From positions 19,221 to 83,220 of the forward strand of contig JAVSML010019021.1 in NCBI GenBank assembly GCA_038503035.1: DNA of 64,000 nt. Direction: 5' to 3'. This document shows positions 42,303 to 54,098 of this stretch, piece after piece. Made by a program: the position numbers and the translations under genes. The DNA is from Crocodylus rhombifer. Its lineage: Eukaryota; Chordata; Crocodylia; Crocodylidae. Every line of letters begins with the position of its first letter. Positions within the stretch are counted from its first letter, which is position 1. A model generated the notes under the pieces. That model was not told where the DNA came from. It saw only the letters and a program-made list of their open reading frames with translations, and searched no databases.

Positions 42303-45300
42303 CAAGGTAGGAGTGGGGACCACTTCCCTAGGAAGTTGGTTCCAGACCCTAGCTACCCTAATGGTGAAATAATGCCTCCTAATCTCTAACCTGAACCTAT
42401 TCTCCAGCAGCTTGTGACCATTGTTCCTTGCCACCCCAGGTGCTGCTGGGACCCTTCCTATTTGCTGCTGACCTCCCATAACAAGTTTGTAAGCAGCCAC
42501 CAAATCCCCCCTCAGCCTCCATTTGCTGAGGCTGAATAGGTTCAGGTCCCTCAGCCTCTCCTCATAGGGCCTGCCCTGTTACCTTCCAACCAAGCAGGTG
42601 GCCCTCCTCTGAACCCTTTCAGGGCAGGCCACATCCTTCTTAAAGTGCAATGCCCAGAACTGGACACAGTACCCCAATTGAGGCCGGACCAAGGTCACAT
42701 AGAAGGGGAGTATCGCCTCTCTGGACCGGCTTGAGATGCATCTCTGGATGCACGAGAAGGTGCAGTTGGCTTTGCTGGCTGTGGTCTGGCATTGATGGCT
42801 CATGTTCATCTTGGACTCCAAGATCCCTTTCTGCTTCTGTACTCACAAAGGGAGCTCACAAGGAGCTCCCCAGCTTGTATGTATGCTGTGGATTCCTTCT
42901 CTCCAGGTCCAGCACCCTGCATTTATCTACACCGAAGCCCATCCTATTACCATCCACCCACTTCTGTAGTCTGTTTAAATCTAATTGCAGCCTCTCTCTC
43001 CCTTTGAGTGTGCCTACCTCTCCCCACATCTTGGTGTCATGGGCAAACTTGGACAACGTGCTTTTCACCCCCTCATTCAAGTTGCTGATGAAGATGTTGA
43101 ACAGTGTAGGCCCCAGGACCAAGCCCTGGGGGACCCCACTATTCAGATCCCGCCAGCTCGAGTACAACCTGCCCACCACCACTCTCTGGGTGTGCCCCAT
43201 CAGCCAATTTTTGACCCACCCAACTGTGTAGGCATGAATGCTACAGTTGCTCAATTTATTAATGAGAATGGGGTGAGAGACAATGTCAAAGGCCTTCTTA
43301 AAGTCCAGAAAGACTACGTCCACGGCGACATCATCATCCAGGGATTTGGTTACCTGGTCATAAAAGGCCATCAGGTTGGTCTGGTAGGACCTGCCTTTGA
43401 TGAACCCATGTTGATTTCCCCTGGACATGATCTCCCCTGCTGGCCCCTCACAGATGTGATATTTGATAATTTTTTCAAGGATTTCCCCCAAGACCAATGT
43501 GAGTGTAATGGGCCTATAGTTTCCTGGGTCCTCCTTTCTCCCTTTCTTATAAATGGGGACCACATTAGCTAGTTTCCAGTCTCTGGGCACCTGGCTCGTG
43601 GACCACAATTGCTCATACAGCCCAAGGGCACAGCAATGACCCCCACCAGCTCCCTCAACACCTGTGGGTGGAGGGTATCAGGGCCCACAGATTTAAAAAC
43701 ATCCAGCCTTTCCAAAAGATCCCTAACTATTTCTGTGCAAACCTGAGGCCTGGCAGTGCTATCCCCAAGATTGCCCCTACCTGCGGTGGGAGAGTTGTCC
43801 TGGTCCCTGTCCAAGAAAACAGAGGCAAAAAACTTGTTAAAAATTTCAGCTTTCTCATCTGGTGTAGCCACAAGATTACCATTTGAGTCTAACAGGGGCC
43901 CTACATTGGGAGTAAGAAGAGGGCACTGGGTAATGTATTTGAAGAAGGACTTTTTGTTGTCCTTAATCCTGGTCACTAGCCTGAGCTATACCCCCCACCT
44001 TGGCCCTCCTACACTCATGGGCCAAGGATGAGTATTCCTCCTTGGTGATGCCCCTCTCTTCCACCAGGTGTACACCTCCCTTTTGGCCCTCAGGCATTCT
44101 CGAATGCCTTTCAGCCATGGGGGTTTCAGAGCATTCTTATCGCCATTCTTTCTCTTGTGGACCATCACACTCTGAGCCTGGAGGATCGTCCCCTTAAGGT
44201 ACGACCATCCCTTATCAATTCCCATATCCTCTACCTTTTGGGCCCTCGGTGCCTCCCCCACTAATCTCCTAAGTTTGTTGAAGTTGGCCCTTCTGAAGTC
44301 AGGGCTTTAGTCTTGGTATAAGCCATCAACACCCTGCGCTGGATGGTGAATTCCAGCAGGCGATGATCACTGTCACCCAGGTGGTCAAGGACCTGCAGTT
44401 CCCTCATTAGGTCATCCCCAGTGGCCAAGACCAGGTCCAGCAAAGCATCTCCCCTAGTGAGACTGTGCACCTCCTGGAAGAGGTGGAGGTCCTGTATTTC
44501 AACTAGGAACCTACGTGAACGGTTAGACCTGGCTGACTGCTCCTCCCAGCAGATATCTGGGTAGTTTAGGTGCCCCATGACAATGATATCCCTAGACCCA
44601 ACTACCTCCATAAGCTGTACTGAGAAATCCTGGTCCAACTTAAACCCTTGGCAGGATGGTCTATAGTAGACACCCACCGTAAGATCCCTTTCGCCTTGAC
44701 CCCCTTGAAGTTTGACCCATAGTGCCTCTGCCTGACCTTCCTCTTCCCCAAGGCTAATTCTTGATGATGTGAGTTGCTCTTTGACATAGAGGGCAACCTC
44801 CCACCTTTCCTCCCAGTCCTGTCCCTTCTATATAGTGTGTATCCCTGAATGCCCACCACCCAGTCATAGGTAGGATCCCACCAGGTTTCTGTGAGTCCCA
44901 CTAAGTCTGGATTCTTCCCTGGTATCAGAAGGCAAAGTTCCTCCTGCTTGCTCCCCATACTACGTGCATTAGTGTACAGACATGAGGCCACCTGAGAGTG
45001 CATGTACCTCCCCCCTGCTCCCAGGACTGCTGTGCCCATTGTTGCTTCCCTGGGTTACTGTTTCCCTTGTCGCCTTGCTAGTTGGCAAAACATCCCTTTC
45101 TCCTCAGGTGGCCCCTTCCCCCAACGAATCTAGTTTAAAGCCCGGCAAATGAGGTCAGTCTACCTAGAGGAAAAAATGCATTTACCCTTGGGTGAGAGAG
45201 GTAGCCCATCCCACCCCAACATGCCCTTAGCCCAGAAATACGTGTCATTGTCCAGAAATCTGAAGCCTTCCTTGTAGCACCAGCTCTGAAGATACAGGCC

Positions 45301-45418
45301 GATACAAATTAACTACACCGATACAGGCCTCTTGGCATCTACTCCATCCGCTTAACAGGACGATGAAGGAAAATACCACCTAGGTTCCCATCTCCTTGAG
45401 TAGATGACCCATTGCCTT

Positions 45419-46124
45419 TCAGTCTTCCATGATGGAGTCAGTCTTACCCTTAGACGCATCATTAGTCCCCACATGGACCACAACTAGAGGGTAATAGTCT
45501 GAGGGCTTAATGATCTTTGGGATGGTCTCTGTGATGTCCCAAATCCTTGTGCTGGGCATGCAACAGACTCCCTGCAACCAGGGGTCGGAGCAACAGATTG
45601 GGCCATCAGTTCCCCTAAGGATGGAGTCCCCAATGACCAGAACTCTGCATCTCTTCTTCCTCGGGGGCTGCTTCTTCACCACCTGTGATGTAGGTGGAGC
45701 TGCCTCAGTGGCTCTGGGGATATGTTCTTCTACCCTCTCCTCCTGGGTGGCCAGGGCTGCATACCTGTTCACAAGAGGGATCTGAGCAGGCATAGCAATA
45801 GTATGAGCCACCTTGGCCCCAGACTTGACAGGAACCTGCTGCCATCATTTAGTTGGGCGTTTTGCATGGGGGGGTCTCTCCTGTGGATTTCTGGCCCTGC
45901 AGAGAATGGAAATACATATCAGTTTCATCCTCTGCCACCCGAATCCCCTGCTGTCTGCTCACCTCAGCCTGGAGCTCTGCCACCTGTCCCTCCAGACCCT
46001 GAAGACAGTCACAGGAGGGGAAGGCAGGGGAGTCACCAGACCTCATCCCTACCACCGGGGTTCCCACCCATGTGCTCCCACAGAACAGGGGGCAAGTGGA
46101 CACCAGGTCCCTCATGGGCTCCAT
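45419..46124 (-). pseudogene. CR1-C ORF1 (esterase-domain), disrupted
   Basis: The N-terminal portion (46124-45849) has a Cys segment and a heptad-like stretch (LEGQVAELQAEVSRQQG). The esterase part (45811-45419) has VLVIGDSILRGTDG (block I) and VVVHVGTNDASKG (block III). The block V end is missing or shifted after 45419. A frame change separates the two portions near 45830. Same architecture as CR1-A ORF1. Confidence 0.75.
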
Positions 46125-46599
46125 CTGGGTGGTAGCCTCAGAGGAGCCCCAGGGGATGGCACCACCAGGTCAGAGTACCTGGTAGTGCTGCAGGTCCTCA
46201 CCATAGCTTGTAGGTAGTGCTTACCTCTTTCCTTCTTGGTGGAGCCTCCTCACTTCTGAGGAAGACTAGCTCTCGGCTCTGCCTGCTTCTGCCGGTGCAA
46301 ACACCAGTGTGCCCTTATAGAGCATGTCTGCTTGCACTCTCTGTTCATGTGCATAGCTCAAGAGCGCAGCTCCCTGCCTGGCTCAGCAAAGAGGGCTCTG
46401 GGAGGTTTCCCCTCCAGGTCCTCTGCAGCTGTGCAGGCTCTTACCCCACTTACCTTAAGGGGATCAGCTGTTGCTGCCCCCCACTGCCGGTCCTCAGCCT
46501 CCTCCACTGGTAACTTGAAGTTGAAAGGGGCACATGTGTGGTGAGAGCCCCATGTGTACCTGGCCAGCCTCCTCCTGCTCCCTCAGCTCTCAACAAAGC

Positions 46600-48380
46600 T
46601 CTCCTTCCTTCAGGAGGCGGGGTTACCCCATGGTATTCTTGCAGGAGACCCTGATTACTCCAGCCAACAAACCAAAAAGGCAGCTGGAGTGGGAAGGCAG
46701 GGCCTTTTTTTAGTCACCTCTCAGCCACCTCATCTCCAGTGGCCACCCTGTTCTCCCCAGACCTGCAGCTGGAGGTTCTCCAGGACATTGAAGTGGTGCA
46801 GGGCTGCCTGCTGCACCTCTGGGTCCAGGTGCAGGGGCTGGTCCTGAACCATCTGAATGTTTACACCCCTGCAAAGGACCTGGAGTTGGCAGATTTATTC
46901 CATCAGGTGGCCACATACATCGGCACCCTCAACCCTCACAAATGCCTGGTCCTTGGAGGGGACTTTAACATCACCCTAGATGCGTGAGACTGGTCAGGCA
47001 AGGAGCAGAACCAGGTCACTGTGGGCATCCTTGGGGAGATCCTGATGGACTACTCCCTAGTATGACATCTGGCATGCCTATTACCCTACTGAACCCTACT
47101 GGACAATGCCTTCACTCACATGAGGGGAGGAGCAGGCACACCACTCTTGGTTAGACCAGATTTATATCTCCTTGCTTCACTCTGCCCTGGCCCACTCCTC
47201 TAGCATCTGGCTGACCCCTTTCAGTGATCACCACCTTGTCTGGGCCCAGGCCATGCTGGGGACTGGGCATCTGGGGTCAGTCTACTGGCATTTCAATGCC
47301 AGCCTTCTGGAGGATGTGGGCTTCAGGGAGGCTTTCCGGGAGTTCTGGCTAGCCTGGCAGGAGCAATGGGCAGCTTTCCCCTTGGCTCAGAGATTCTGGG
47401 ATGTGGGGAAGGTGTGCATCCAGCTTTTTTGCCATGGCTACACTCGGGGGCACACCCTGCAGAAAGAGGTGGTCTGGGAGCACCTTGAGCAAGAAGTGCT
47501 AGAGCTGGTGAGGCACCTGGCCATCGAGCCAACCAACCCGTCCCTCTGCTGAGAGTGCTGGGAGAGGTGGGAAGTGCTTCGTGCTCTGGACAACCACTGC
47601 ACCAGTGGTGCATTTGTCTGCTCACACGTCCAGCTCCTTCGGAAGATGGACCACAACTTCTGCTTCTTCTATCTCCTAAAGAGGAAGTGGGAGGCCAAGA
47701 AGTACATCACCTGCCTTCTGGTGAGGTGACAGAATCCCCATCAAGGATCCAGGTGACATACACCAGCATGTGCGGGCCTTCTATGAAGAGCTCTTCTCTC
47801 TGGATCTGACTGATGCCGTGGCCTATCAGACCTTGTAGGAAGGACACCTGCAGGTCAGTGTGGGAGACCAGGACTGGCTGGAAGCTCCTCTCACTCTTGC
47901 TGAACTTTTGACCACCCTCTGTCTGATGCCTGGTAACAAGGCAAAGGGCATCAATGAGTTGACCTCAGAGTTCTACCAGGCTTTCTGGGATGCCCTCGGC
48001 CCAGAACTTGCTACGGTCTGGGCTGAATCTGAGGAAAGTGGGGAGCTCCCCCTGTCATGCCAGAGTTTCTTGAGGTTCTGGTTGAATTTCACCCCCCAAC
48101 CTTTTTGTTTTTGGTCACCTTATCTGTGGCCCCACCAAGTCCCAGGGGGTCAACCTCCTCCTGGCCCTGGCCAAGTGGCCCCTCTATTTGACCAGGAAGA
48201 TGCCTGGAGACTGCAGGACTGCTTTTCTCTCACTTCTCCATGCACGTCTCTGGGCGGAGCAGTGGTGGACAGCTTCTACCAGCTCCTTGGATGCCTTTGA
48301 GGACCGGTGGGTGCAGCCTGGGGGGGTTCTGCTCGGTGTCCCGCTCAGATGCACTTATTTTCATGTTTTGACCCTTTGAC
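46600..48380 (+). mobile_element. Tx1-like (L1-clade) LINE fragment with internal RT deletion
   Basis: The translation follows the Tx1 ORF2 order known from fish and turtle genomes: endonuclease end (ATLFSPDLQLEVL, LNHLNVYTP, LVLGGDFNITL), linker (YWHFNASLLEDVGF.EAFREFW, CIQLFCHGYTRG) and start of RT (LTLAELLTTL.LMPGNKAKG, FYQAFWDALGPEL, LPLSCQ near 48060). It then jumps to the C-terminal block (NLLLALAKWPLYLTRK near 48150 in a shifted frame, then LLHARLWAEQWW and a VQPGGVL end by about 48380). Most of the RT domain is absent. Multiple stops. It abuts the 5' side of CR1-C, with the exact boundary unclear. Confidence 0.7.
46739..48379 (+). pseudogene. Tx1-like ORF2 remnant
   Basis: Open pieces are 46739-46987 (endonuclease end with GGDFNITLDA, then stop), 47172-47552 (linker) and 47860-48300 (RT start), plus the shifted C-terminal piece to 48379. 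The region between LPLSCQ and the C-terminal KWPLYLTRK block should hold the RT catalytic core, but only about 25 codons of unrelated-looking sequence lie there. The protein cannot be functional. Confidence 0.65.
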
Positions 48381-48529
48381 CGACATGACACCCTTATCCT
48401 GGTTTTTTCATTAGTTGTCCCAAGTATTTTGTTGTGCCATCCATCCATTAGCGCCATACATTGAGGCCCATATGGCTAACTAATAGCTCCTAGAGCCCAT
48501 GACAATTGGATGATACAAATGCCCCCCTG

Positions 48530-48845
48530 GGGTGGGGGGGCAGGAATGAGGGGCTTTGTGGGGCTGGGGATGGGCAGGGCAGGGATTGGTGGGGGGTCTG
48601 TGGTGATGGGGCCATGCAGGGCAGGGATTGGGTGGGCTGGGCCTGGCAGAGCAGGGATTGGGAGTATCAGGGGGGGAGGTGGGGGATGGGGCAGGGCAGG
48701 GATCGGGAGAGTCTGGGGGGCAGGTGGGGTGTGGGGCTGGGCAGAGCAGGGATCAGGGGCCTCAGAGGGGACTTGGGGGATGGGGCTGGGCAGGGCAGAA
48801 ATGGGCAAGGCTTGGGGAATGGGTAGGGCCAGTGGGGGTCCTCCC
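48530..48845 (+). repeat. G-rich minisatellite-like array
   Basis: Variants of GGGCAGGGATTGGG / GGGGCTGGGCAG recur irregularly every 30-60 bases across about 300 bp with strong strand asymmetry (G-rich on +). It gives long false open frames rich in Gly, Trp and Arg in all three + frames. Confidence 0.75.
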
Positions 48846-49440
48846 CATAGTCCCCTCCGGCCTCCTCCAGCCACCCTGACCCCTTACTTACTGGCACTGG
48901 AGCCCTAGTGCTGCAGCACACTGCCTGGCAGGCAGTGTGCTTCAGCACCAAAGCGAGGGCCAACCACAGAGACACTCTAGCAGCCAGAGTGTCATTGTGG
49001 AGGACCCAGCCTCCAGTTGCCTTGGGACATGGTCTGGAACTGTGTCCTGCCCCGCTTTTTTAAACTCTGTTTTATTTAGACCCCTGGATATTCAAGGATC
49101 TAACTTTCTCCACATGCTGCAAGTTGGCAGCACGAGAACATTGTTTTTTTGTTCCTGCACATGCCTCTTGCCCCATCTCAAAGGGGTTAGAGAAGGGGCA
49201 AGAGGCACATGCGTGCTCATCTGGATGCGCCCTAAAATTGTAGTCAGAATTCTTCTAGTCCATCTATATAAGTTATCTTCTACTGGCTGTCCATCATCCA
49301 AGGCTGCCTTAATTCAGAGGACTGGTCAGTGATTACAACTAGTTCTAGCTACAGCTTGACAATGAGGAACAGTCCATCCTGTTTGATCCAAACACTGCAA
49401 CCCACTGAATAGCTATATCCTTTTTCAATGGACTTATATT
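48846..49440. other. Non-coding interval
   Basis: No gene recognised. A pair of inverted strings (agaggcacatgcgtgctcatctggatgcgcc and gcacatgcctcttgcccc, 49150-49230) hints at a MITE-type fold-back. Confidence 0.3.
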
Positions 49441-49857
49441 CATAGATGCTGCTCTCACCTGTTCTGGTGCTAATGGAGCAGTAACAGTAACAGTCTATTC
49501 TACCCTGCACTGCTGCTGATCTGGTACATTACCATCTCCTACTCTCTCTGCAGCTGGAGCTTGTTCCATCTTTATAATATACTGTGTTATTACTACAGCC
49601 ATAGGACACTATTCCACCTTTTCCTTCATATCATGCAACTTCTGCCTCAAAGGAACATAAGGACTCAAAGCTTTTGCATCTTCAGGTAGATCCCTCCCTC
49701 CATTTGGGTCTGGGGAATCTGGATCCAACCAACTTGCTTCATCCCAGTTACAAGACTTCCTTAAACCAGCTGTGACAGCCGCCACAACTCTCTGCTTCTC
49801 CTGCAACTGCACCTGAAGGCTGGTCATGGGTCTAGCTATGAAAAGTGGTTTGTACAT
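49440..49857 (-). pseudogene. Possible retroviral Gag-like remnant
   Basis: Minus-strand frame from 49857 reads LQVQLQEKQRVVAAV, then WLDPDSPDPNGG, then a basic/hydrophilic part. After a stop at about 49609 it continues in frame with QAPAAERVGDGN, another stop, and APLAPEQVRAASMNISPLKK. The last piece resembles the start of a retroviral capsid domain (PL.PEQVR..). Evidence is composition and a short motif only; no zinc knuckle or major homology region was seen. It could belong to the same minus-strand provirus as the Env relic at 40 kb or be unrelated. Confidence 0.28.
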
Positions 49858-50139
49858 TCAAACAAGCAGCTAACCTCATCACCAGAACAGAAGCCAACTT
49901 CCTACAGCTCAAAACACAAAACCTGCCAACTATCTCCTGTACCCCCGCAAACTGCACACTAAAATCTATCAAAAACAACAAAACCCAACTACCTGTTGGG
50001 TCACATTCCTCACCAACAAAACACTGCCTCCAGTCTCTCAGGCCTGATCTTGAGAAGGAACAAATTACAATGCAAACCACTTTTCAGACCTGGGCCTATG
50101 AACTGCACTTCATGATCAACCTCCTAGGTAGTAGGTTCA

Positions 50140-51480
50140 CAAACTAACGAACCCAATATAGACAGTGGAGTTCTGGAACCTGCCAGACATCTGACACCCC
50201 AGGCACCTCTGCACTTTTACCTGTGTTTCTACATTCTTCTTTCCCCCATACTCCCCACCTAGCCTATCCCTCCCCCCCGACACCTCTATTTCCATTTTCA
50301 CTGACTGGCTTTTTTGCCTGCATTGTGGGCCAGGCCAGCCTCTGGCTTCTTTACTATTCCTTCTATCCAGGACCACCTGCAGGTACTTCCTTAGCCTAAC
50401 ACAGGGGTTTTCAACCCTGAAGCTGGCATCCTGAGCAGCTAAACTGAGCTCACCAGGAGCCTCACAACTGCACTGCAACAAGCAAGTGTCAGGCCTGTCA
50501 AAGAAGTGACAGCTCTGGGCATTCCCCAGCCAGGACTTTGTGCGTGAATGCATTAGCAAGAGATTATGGTGCCTCCTACTCACCTTTCACCACGGGATTG
50601 TTTGTCCTGACATTTATGGGACTGCCACACTGCCAGCAGTCCCACCAGGCCTCCCTACCCTGGCAGGGTGCAGTTTTAGTGGTCATACTGAGGACCTGGG
50701 CCCTCCTCCTTCCCCATAGCCCCAATCCCATACCTCCAAGTTCATGCTGGCAGGAGAATGCACTCAGCAAGGACATGTTCTTCCCCTGCTGGCTGATGAT
50801 GCAGTTAGTGCCCCCTCCAGCTGAGAGTGGAGCATTACTTGGCCTTTCAAAAAAGGAAATTGGTGCAGACAGAGTGAGGAGGGCTGGACATGGCTGTGGG
50901 TTGCAAGTGTGGGGCACTGGCAGGGCTGAGGTGGGTGGGGGCTGTGGTTCTAGAATGTGGGGAGGGCACCAGAAGGGCTGGAGGGCACAGGCAGTGGCTC
51001 CGGAGTGAGAGGCACTAGCAGCTCTTGTAAGTGAGGGGGCAAGGGCTTCCAAGTGAGGGGCAGAGGCAGGGCACAGGCATATCACTGCCCAGAATCTGCT
51101 GTGCCCTGCCCTCCTCCTCCCCTGCCTCGTTCCCTGCCCATCCACCAGCAGGAGGCATGTGGCAGCCACCTGCCCCCCAGAACTGCTGCGCTCCTCAAGC
51201 ACAGTATAGTCTAGCCCCCTCCAGGAAAAGTCTGGCAGGGCCCTGGCCCCAGCCTGCACTGACAGCCTGCCCTGCCAAACATGCAGATGTGGGTGCACCC
51301 CCCAGGCTCAGTCCTTCCACCCCTCGGGTCCTCACTTACCTGACCCCTTACTTCTGCCTCCACTCCACTCCCTTCCTCACTGCAGGGCCCTTAATTTAGC
51401 ACCAAACCCTTCCCTCCCCACCTGCTAGACTGTAGGGGCGAGGGGGGCAGGGCTCAGCCCTCCAGCCTCAGATCAACTCT
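50140..51480. other. GC-rich interval without recognised genes
   Basis: Open frames on both strands are low-complexity shadows (Pro/Ser/Ala-rich). No domain, repeat family or RNA gene was recognised. Confidence 0.35.
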
Positions 51481-51529
51481 CTGACTCTCCAGGATCAATC
51501 AGTTGATCATGATCAACTGGTTGGTGACC

Positions 51530-51745
51530 ACCTAGTCCAACCTCCTTCTCAAAGCAGGACTATCTCCAACTAGATCATCCCAGCCAAGGGTTTTTCTATC
51601 TGGGTCTTAAAACTTCCAAGGATGGAGATTACACAACCTCTCTGGGTAACTTTTTCCAGTACTTTACTACCCTCCTACTGAGAAAGTTTTTTTTCCTAAT
51701 ATCAAATGTAAACTTCCCTTATATCTATCCTAAACTTCATACATA
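51530..51745 (-). mobile_element. CR1-D: bird-type CR1 ORF2 3' fragment, minus strand
   Basis: Minus-strand reading gives sequence of the FDIRKKFLSRRVVKYWKKLP type (about 51710-51640) followed by a CR1-like end. This is the C-terminal block of CR1 ORF2 in a divergent subfamily. Short and stop-containing. Confidence 0.55.
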
Positions 51746-52323
51746 AGAATGATAAGACTAAATCAGTGACCTAGTGATCAATGGGAAGCTGGGTGACAAT
51801 GACCACAAGCTGATCACCTTCACCATCCACTGTAAAGCTGGCAAGTCAGTCAGCAACATGGAAGTCCCTGACCTCAGGAAAGCTGACTTTGACAAACTCA
51901 GGAGGCTTGTAGTGAGGCCCTAAGGAACCACAACCCCAGGGGGAAGGGAGTTCAGGAAAAATGGTTGCTCCTCAAGGGAGCAACCTCAATGCACAAGCTA
52001 ATTCTATTCCATCCTGTAGGAAAGTCAGCAAGAGGGCACAGCAGCCTCCCTGGCTCGCCAGGGATCAAGCAGACCTGAGGCTAAAAAGAAAGGCCTACAA
52101 AGGATGGGATTCACCTCCAAGGAGGAATATTCTGCACTGGTCCAGTCCTACAGGGATCAAACCAGGAAAGCCAAGGCTGCAACTGAACTCCAACTAGCTT
52201 TGAGTATCAAGGACAATCAAAAATTATTTTTCAGATCTGAGGGGAGCTGGAGGAAAAGCAAGGGCAATATTGGACCCCTGCTGAACCAGATGGGACTACT
52301 GACAACTGACACCCAGGAAAAAG

Positions 52324-52328
52324 CCAAC
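52324..52328 (+). repeat. Target-site duplication CCAAC, left copy
   Basis: CCAAC precedes the LTR and recurs at 53158-53162. CR1-A shows the uninterrupted equivalent at about 20022-20036. Confidence 0.88.
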
Positions 52329-53157
52329 TGTAGCAGGGCACTAAGGTGCCTGCTACTCTAGGAGTAGAGATAAGAACCCAGGTGCAGAATGCCAGGACAA
52401 CTAGGCAATGAGGGGGCTAGTGGCCCACACCTGCCAGAGGTCAGCTGACCAGAAGGGGTGGGGCCTGCCTCACAGATGAACTCCAGGGCTGAGACCAGGA
52501 GTGCAGTTCCCTGCTGGCAGCCAAGGGGGAAGGAGCTCTGCCTGGGTGAGCAAAGGGGAGAGGCCTGACTTCACAAACAGCCTCTGACACTGGTGAGAGA
52601 TGGAAAACCCCTGGCGTGGTTTGAATGATGTTTTAGCCAGGCAGCTTGAATTTATGTTATAGCCCAAGGGCTTGTGTTTTGTTTGCTGTTTTAACTGGTG
52701 GCTTGAGTGAGGCTATTAGGGGATGGAGGAGGCCTCATAGGGGACCCCCGGCAGCATGGAGACCCAAGCCCCAGAGAGGAGGGCAGCAATTAATGAGCGC
52801 CAGGGAGGGCGCAGAGTGAGACAGGGTTTCAGGGAGCCCAGGGAGGACAAGGGGGCAGAAGGGTAACAAGGCCCAGCACTGGAGAAAGCTAGAGCCTCAG
52901 AGTCAAACCCTGTTTGGTGGGTTTTGGACAGAGAGGCCTAGCTAGAGAAAATCAGGGGTCAGGCCCAGATGGGCAAAAGATCCCAACATACAAAATACAA
53001 TAGGCAGTCTCCAGCTTGTGAGAACAACAATTTCCATCAACATGTGGCAGAAGAGTAGAGGGCAGGACATAAGAGTTCCAAAGCAGAGTCCAAGGGTGCC
53101 CCATGTAAGGTGCAGATTTAACAGGGAAGATGGCACTGGGGAGGGCAACCTGTTACA
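52329..53157. mobile_element. Solo LTR, 829 bp, inserted in CR1-E
   Basis: It starts TGTAGCAGGG and ends CAACCTGTTACA; the first nine bases match the reverse complement of the last nine at eight positions. Flanked by 5-bp CCAAC duplications and breaking CR1-E at a defined codon. No internal genes. The sequence differs from the 1,442-bp LTR, so it is another family. The TGTARCAGG/CCTGTTACA ends recall vertebrate Ty3/gypsy LTRs, but this is not tested. Confidence 0.88.
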
Positions 53158-53162
53158 CCAAC
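53158..53162 (+). repeat. Target-site duplication CCAAC, right copy
   Basis: Matches 52324-52328. Confidence 0.88.
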
Positions 53163-54098
53163 CTATTAAATGGGTACATTGTGTCGGTCTTTCATCAGTC
53201 CCAGGGATGCCCATGCCCACTACGGGATAGGGAGGTCCAGGTGAGGGAGATCCCCTGCCCTCCATCAATGCTGTCCTCATGAAGGTATCCAGCCTCTCAA
53301 GGTGTTCCTTTAAGTCAGCCAGCCCTGACAATCTATATCCCAGGGTACTCAAGGAGATGGCGAGCATCATAGCCCAGCCTCTGGCATGGATCTTTGAAAA
53401 CTCCTGGTGCTCTGGTGTAGTGCCCAAAGACTGGAAAAAGGCCAATGTGGTGCCTATCTTCAAGAAAGGGAGGAAAGTGGATCCGGCAAACTGCACGCCC
53501 ATCAGCCTGACCTCTATCCCAGGGAAGGTCTTAAAATAGTTTATTAAAGAGGCCATCCTTAATGGGCTGGCTGACACCAACATCCTGAGGGATAACCAGC
53601 ATGGGTTTCTTGTGGGTAGGTCTTGCTTGACCAATCTCACTTCCTTCTATGACCAGGTGACCTATCACCTGAACAAGGGAGAAGAGATTGATGTCATATA
53701 TCTTGACTTCAAAAACGCCTTCCATCTGGTATCCCATGATCACCTCTTGGCAAAATTGGCCAGTTCTGGCCTTGGGTCCACCACGATTCGCTGCTGGAAA
53801 ATTGGCTCCGTGGTAGGACCCAAAGGCTGGTAATTGATGAAAGTCAATCGTCATGGTGCCCTGTGACCAGTGGGGTCCCCCAAGGCTCTGTCCTTGGACC
53901 CATATTATTTAACATCTTCATTAATGATGTGGACATTGGAGTCAGAAGCAGACTGGCCAAGTTCACCAATGACCCCAAACTTTAGGGCAAAGAATCCACA
54001 CCTGAAGACAGGAGAGCGATCCAGGCTGACCTGGACAGGCTCAGCAAATGGGTGGATGAGAACCTGATGGTGTTTAACACTGAAAAATGCAAGATTCT

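Larger units (their letters stand above)
40808..45039 (-). pseudogene. CR1-C ORF2 (endonuclease-RT), disrupted by an LTR and frameshifts
   Basis: The endonuclease runs from about 45039: LYTNARSMGSKQEEL, LTETWWDP, GYTLYRRDR; then in another frame GVYYRPSCQ, GHLNYPDICW (the usual Asp before F/L-N is His here) and LGDSDHRLLEF to 44261. A middle segment is broken at 44261-43976. The RT part (43608-42856) carries ANVVPIYKKG, NYRPITL, HGFIKGRS, DFKKAFDIVSH, PQGLVLGP and FAHDTKMW, with one Asp of the FADD box replaced by His. The end (42503-42303) carries RNNGHKLLENRF and WNQLPREVVP, then resumes at 40855 after the LTR and stops at 40810-40808. Confidence 0.85.
40715..46260 (-). mobile_element. CR1-C: minus-strand CR1 LINE of a second subfamily, split by a solo LTR
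   Basis: The 3' end is at about 40715 (terminal tatgaaactatgag type sequence, GGACTAGCTGATC-like box), followed rightward by the ORF2 end, RT, endonuclease and ORF1 up to about 46.1-46.3 kb. The subfamily resembles CR1-G (TSIHPILI-type RT block, FISNL.EGVKSTL) rather than CR1-A. A 1,442-bp LTR interrupts the last ORF2 codons. The extent of the 5' UTR is uncertain. Confidence 0.85.
51757..54098 (+). mobile_element. CR1-E: internal CR1 fragment, split by an 829-bp solo LTR
   Basis: It begins at the endonuclease block DLVINGKLGD.DHKLITF (51760) and runs through the linker to about 52328. After the LTR it resumes with RT blocks NVVPIFKKGRKV (about 53450), HGFLVGRSCLTN, IDVIYLDFKKAF-like, PQGSVLGP (about 53880) to the block equivalent to FNTEKCK (54097). 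Both 5' and 3' ends are missing. Closely similar to CR1-A and CR1-B; many stops. Confidence 0.85.
51757..54098 (+). pseudogene. CR1-E ORF2 remnant
   Basis: Frames shift near 51910, 52080 and after the LTR. RT pieces are open at 53279-53539 and 53612-53833. The catalytic FADD equivalent near 53960 reads FTND-like, so at least one catalytic Asp is lost. Non-functional. Confidence 0.75.

Noticed and set aside
42985..43572. 195-codon + frame
   Set aside because: Antisense of the CR1-C RT domain.
48510..48908. Gly/Trp/Arg-rich open frames in three + frames
   Set aside because: Products of the G-rich minisatellite.
50576..51298. 240-codon minus-strand frame
   Set aside because: Pro/Ala/Ser-rich low-complexity translation with no motif and no conserved neighbours.
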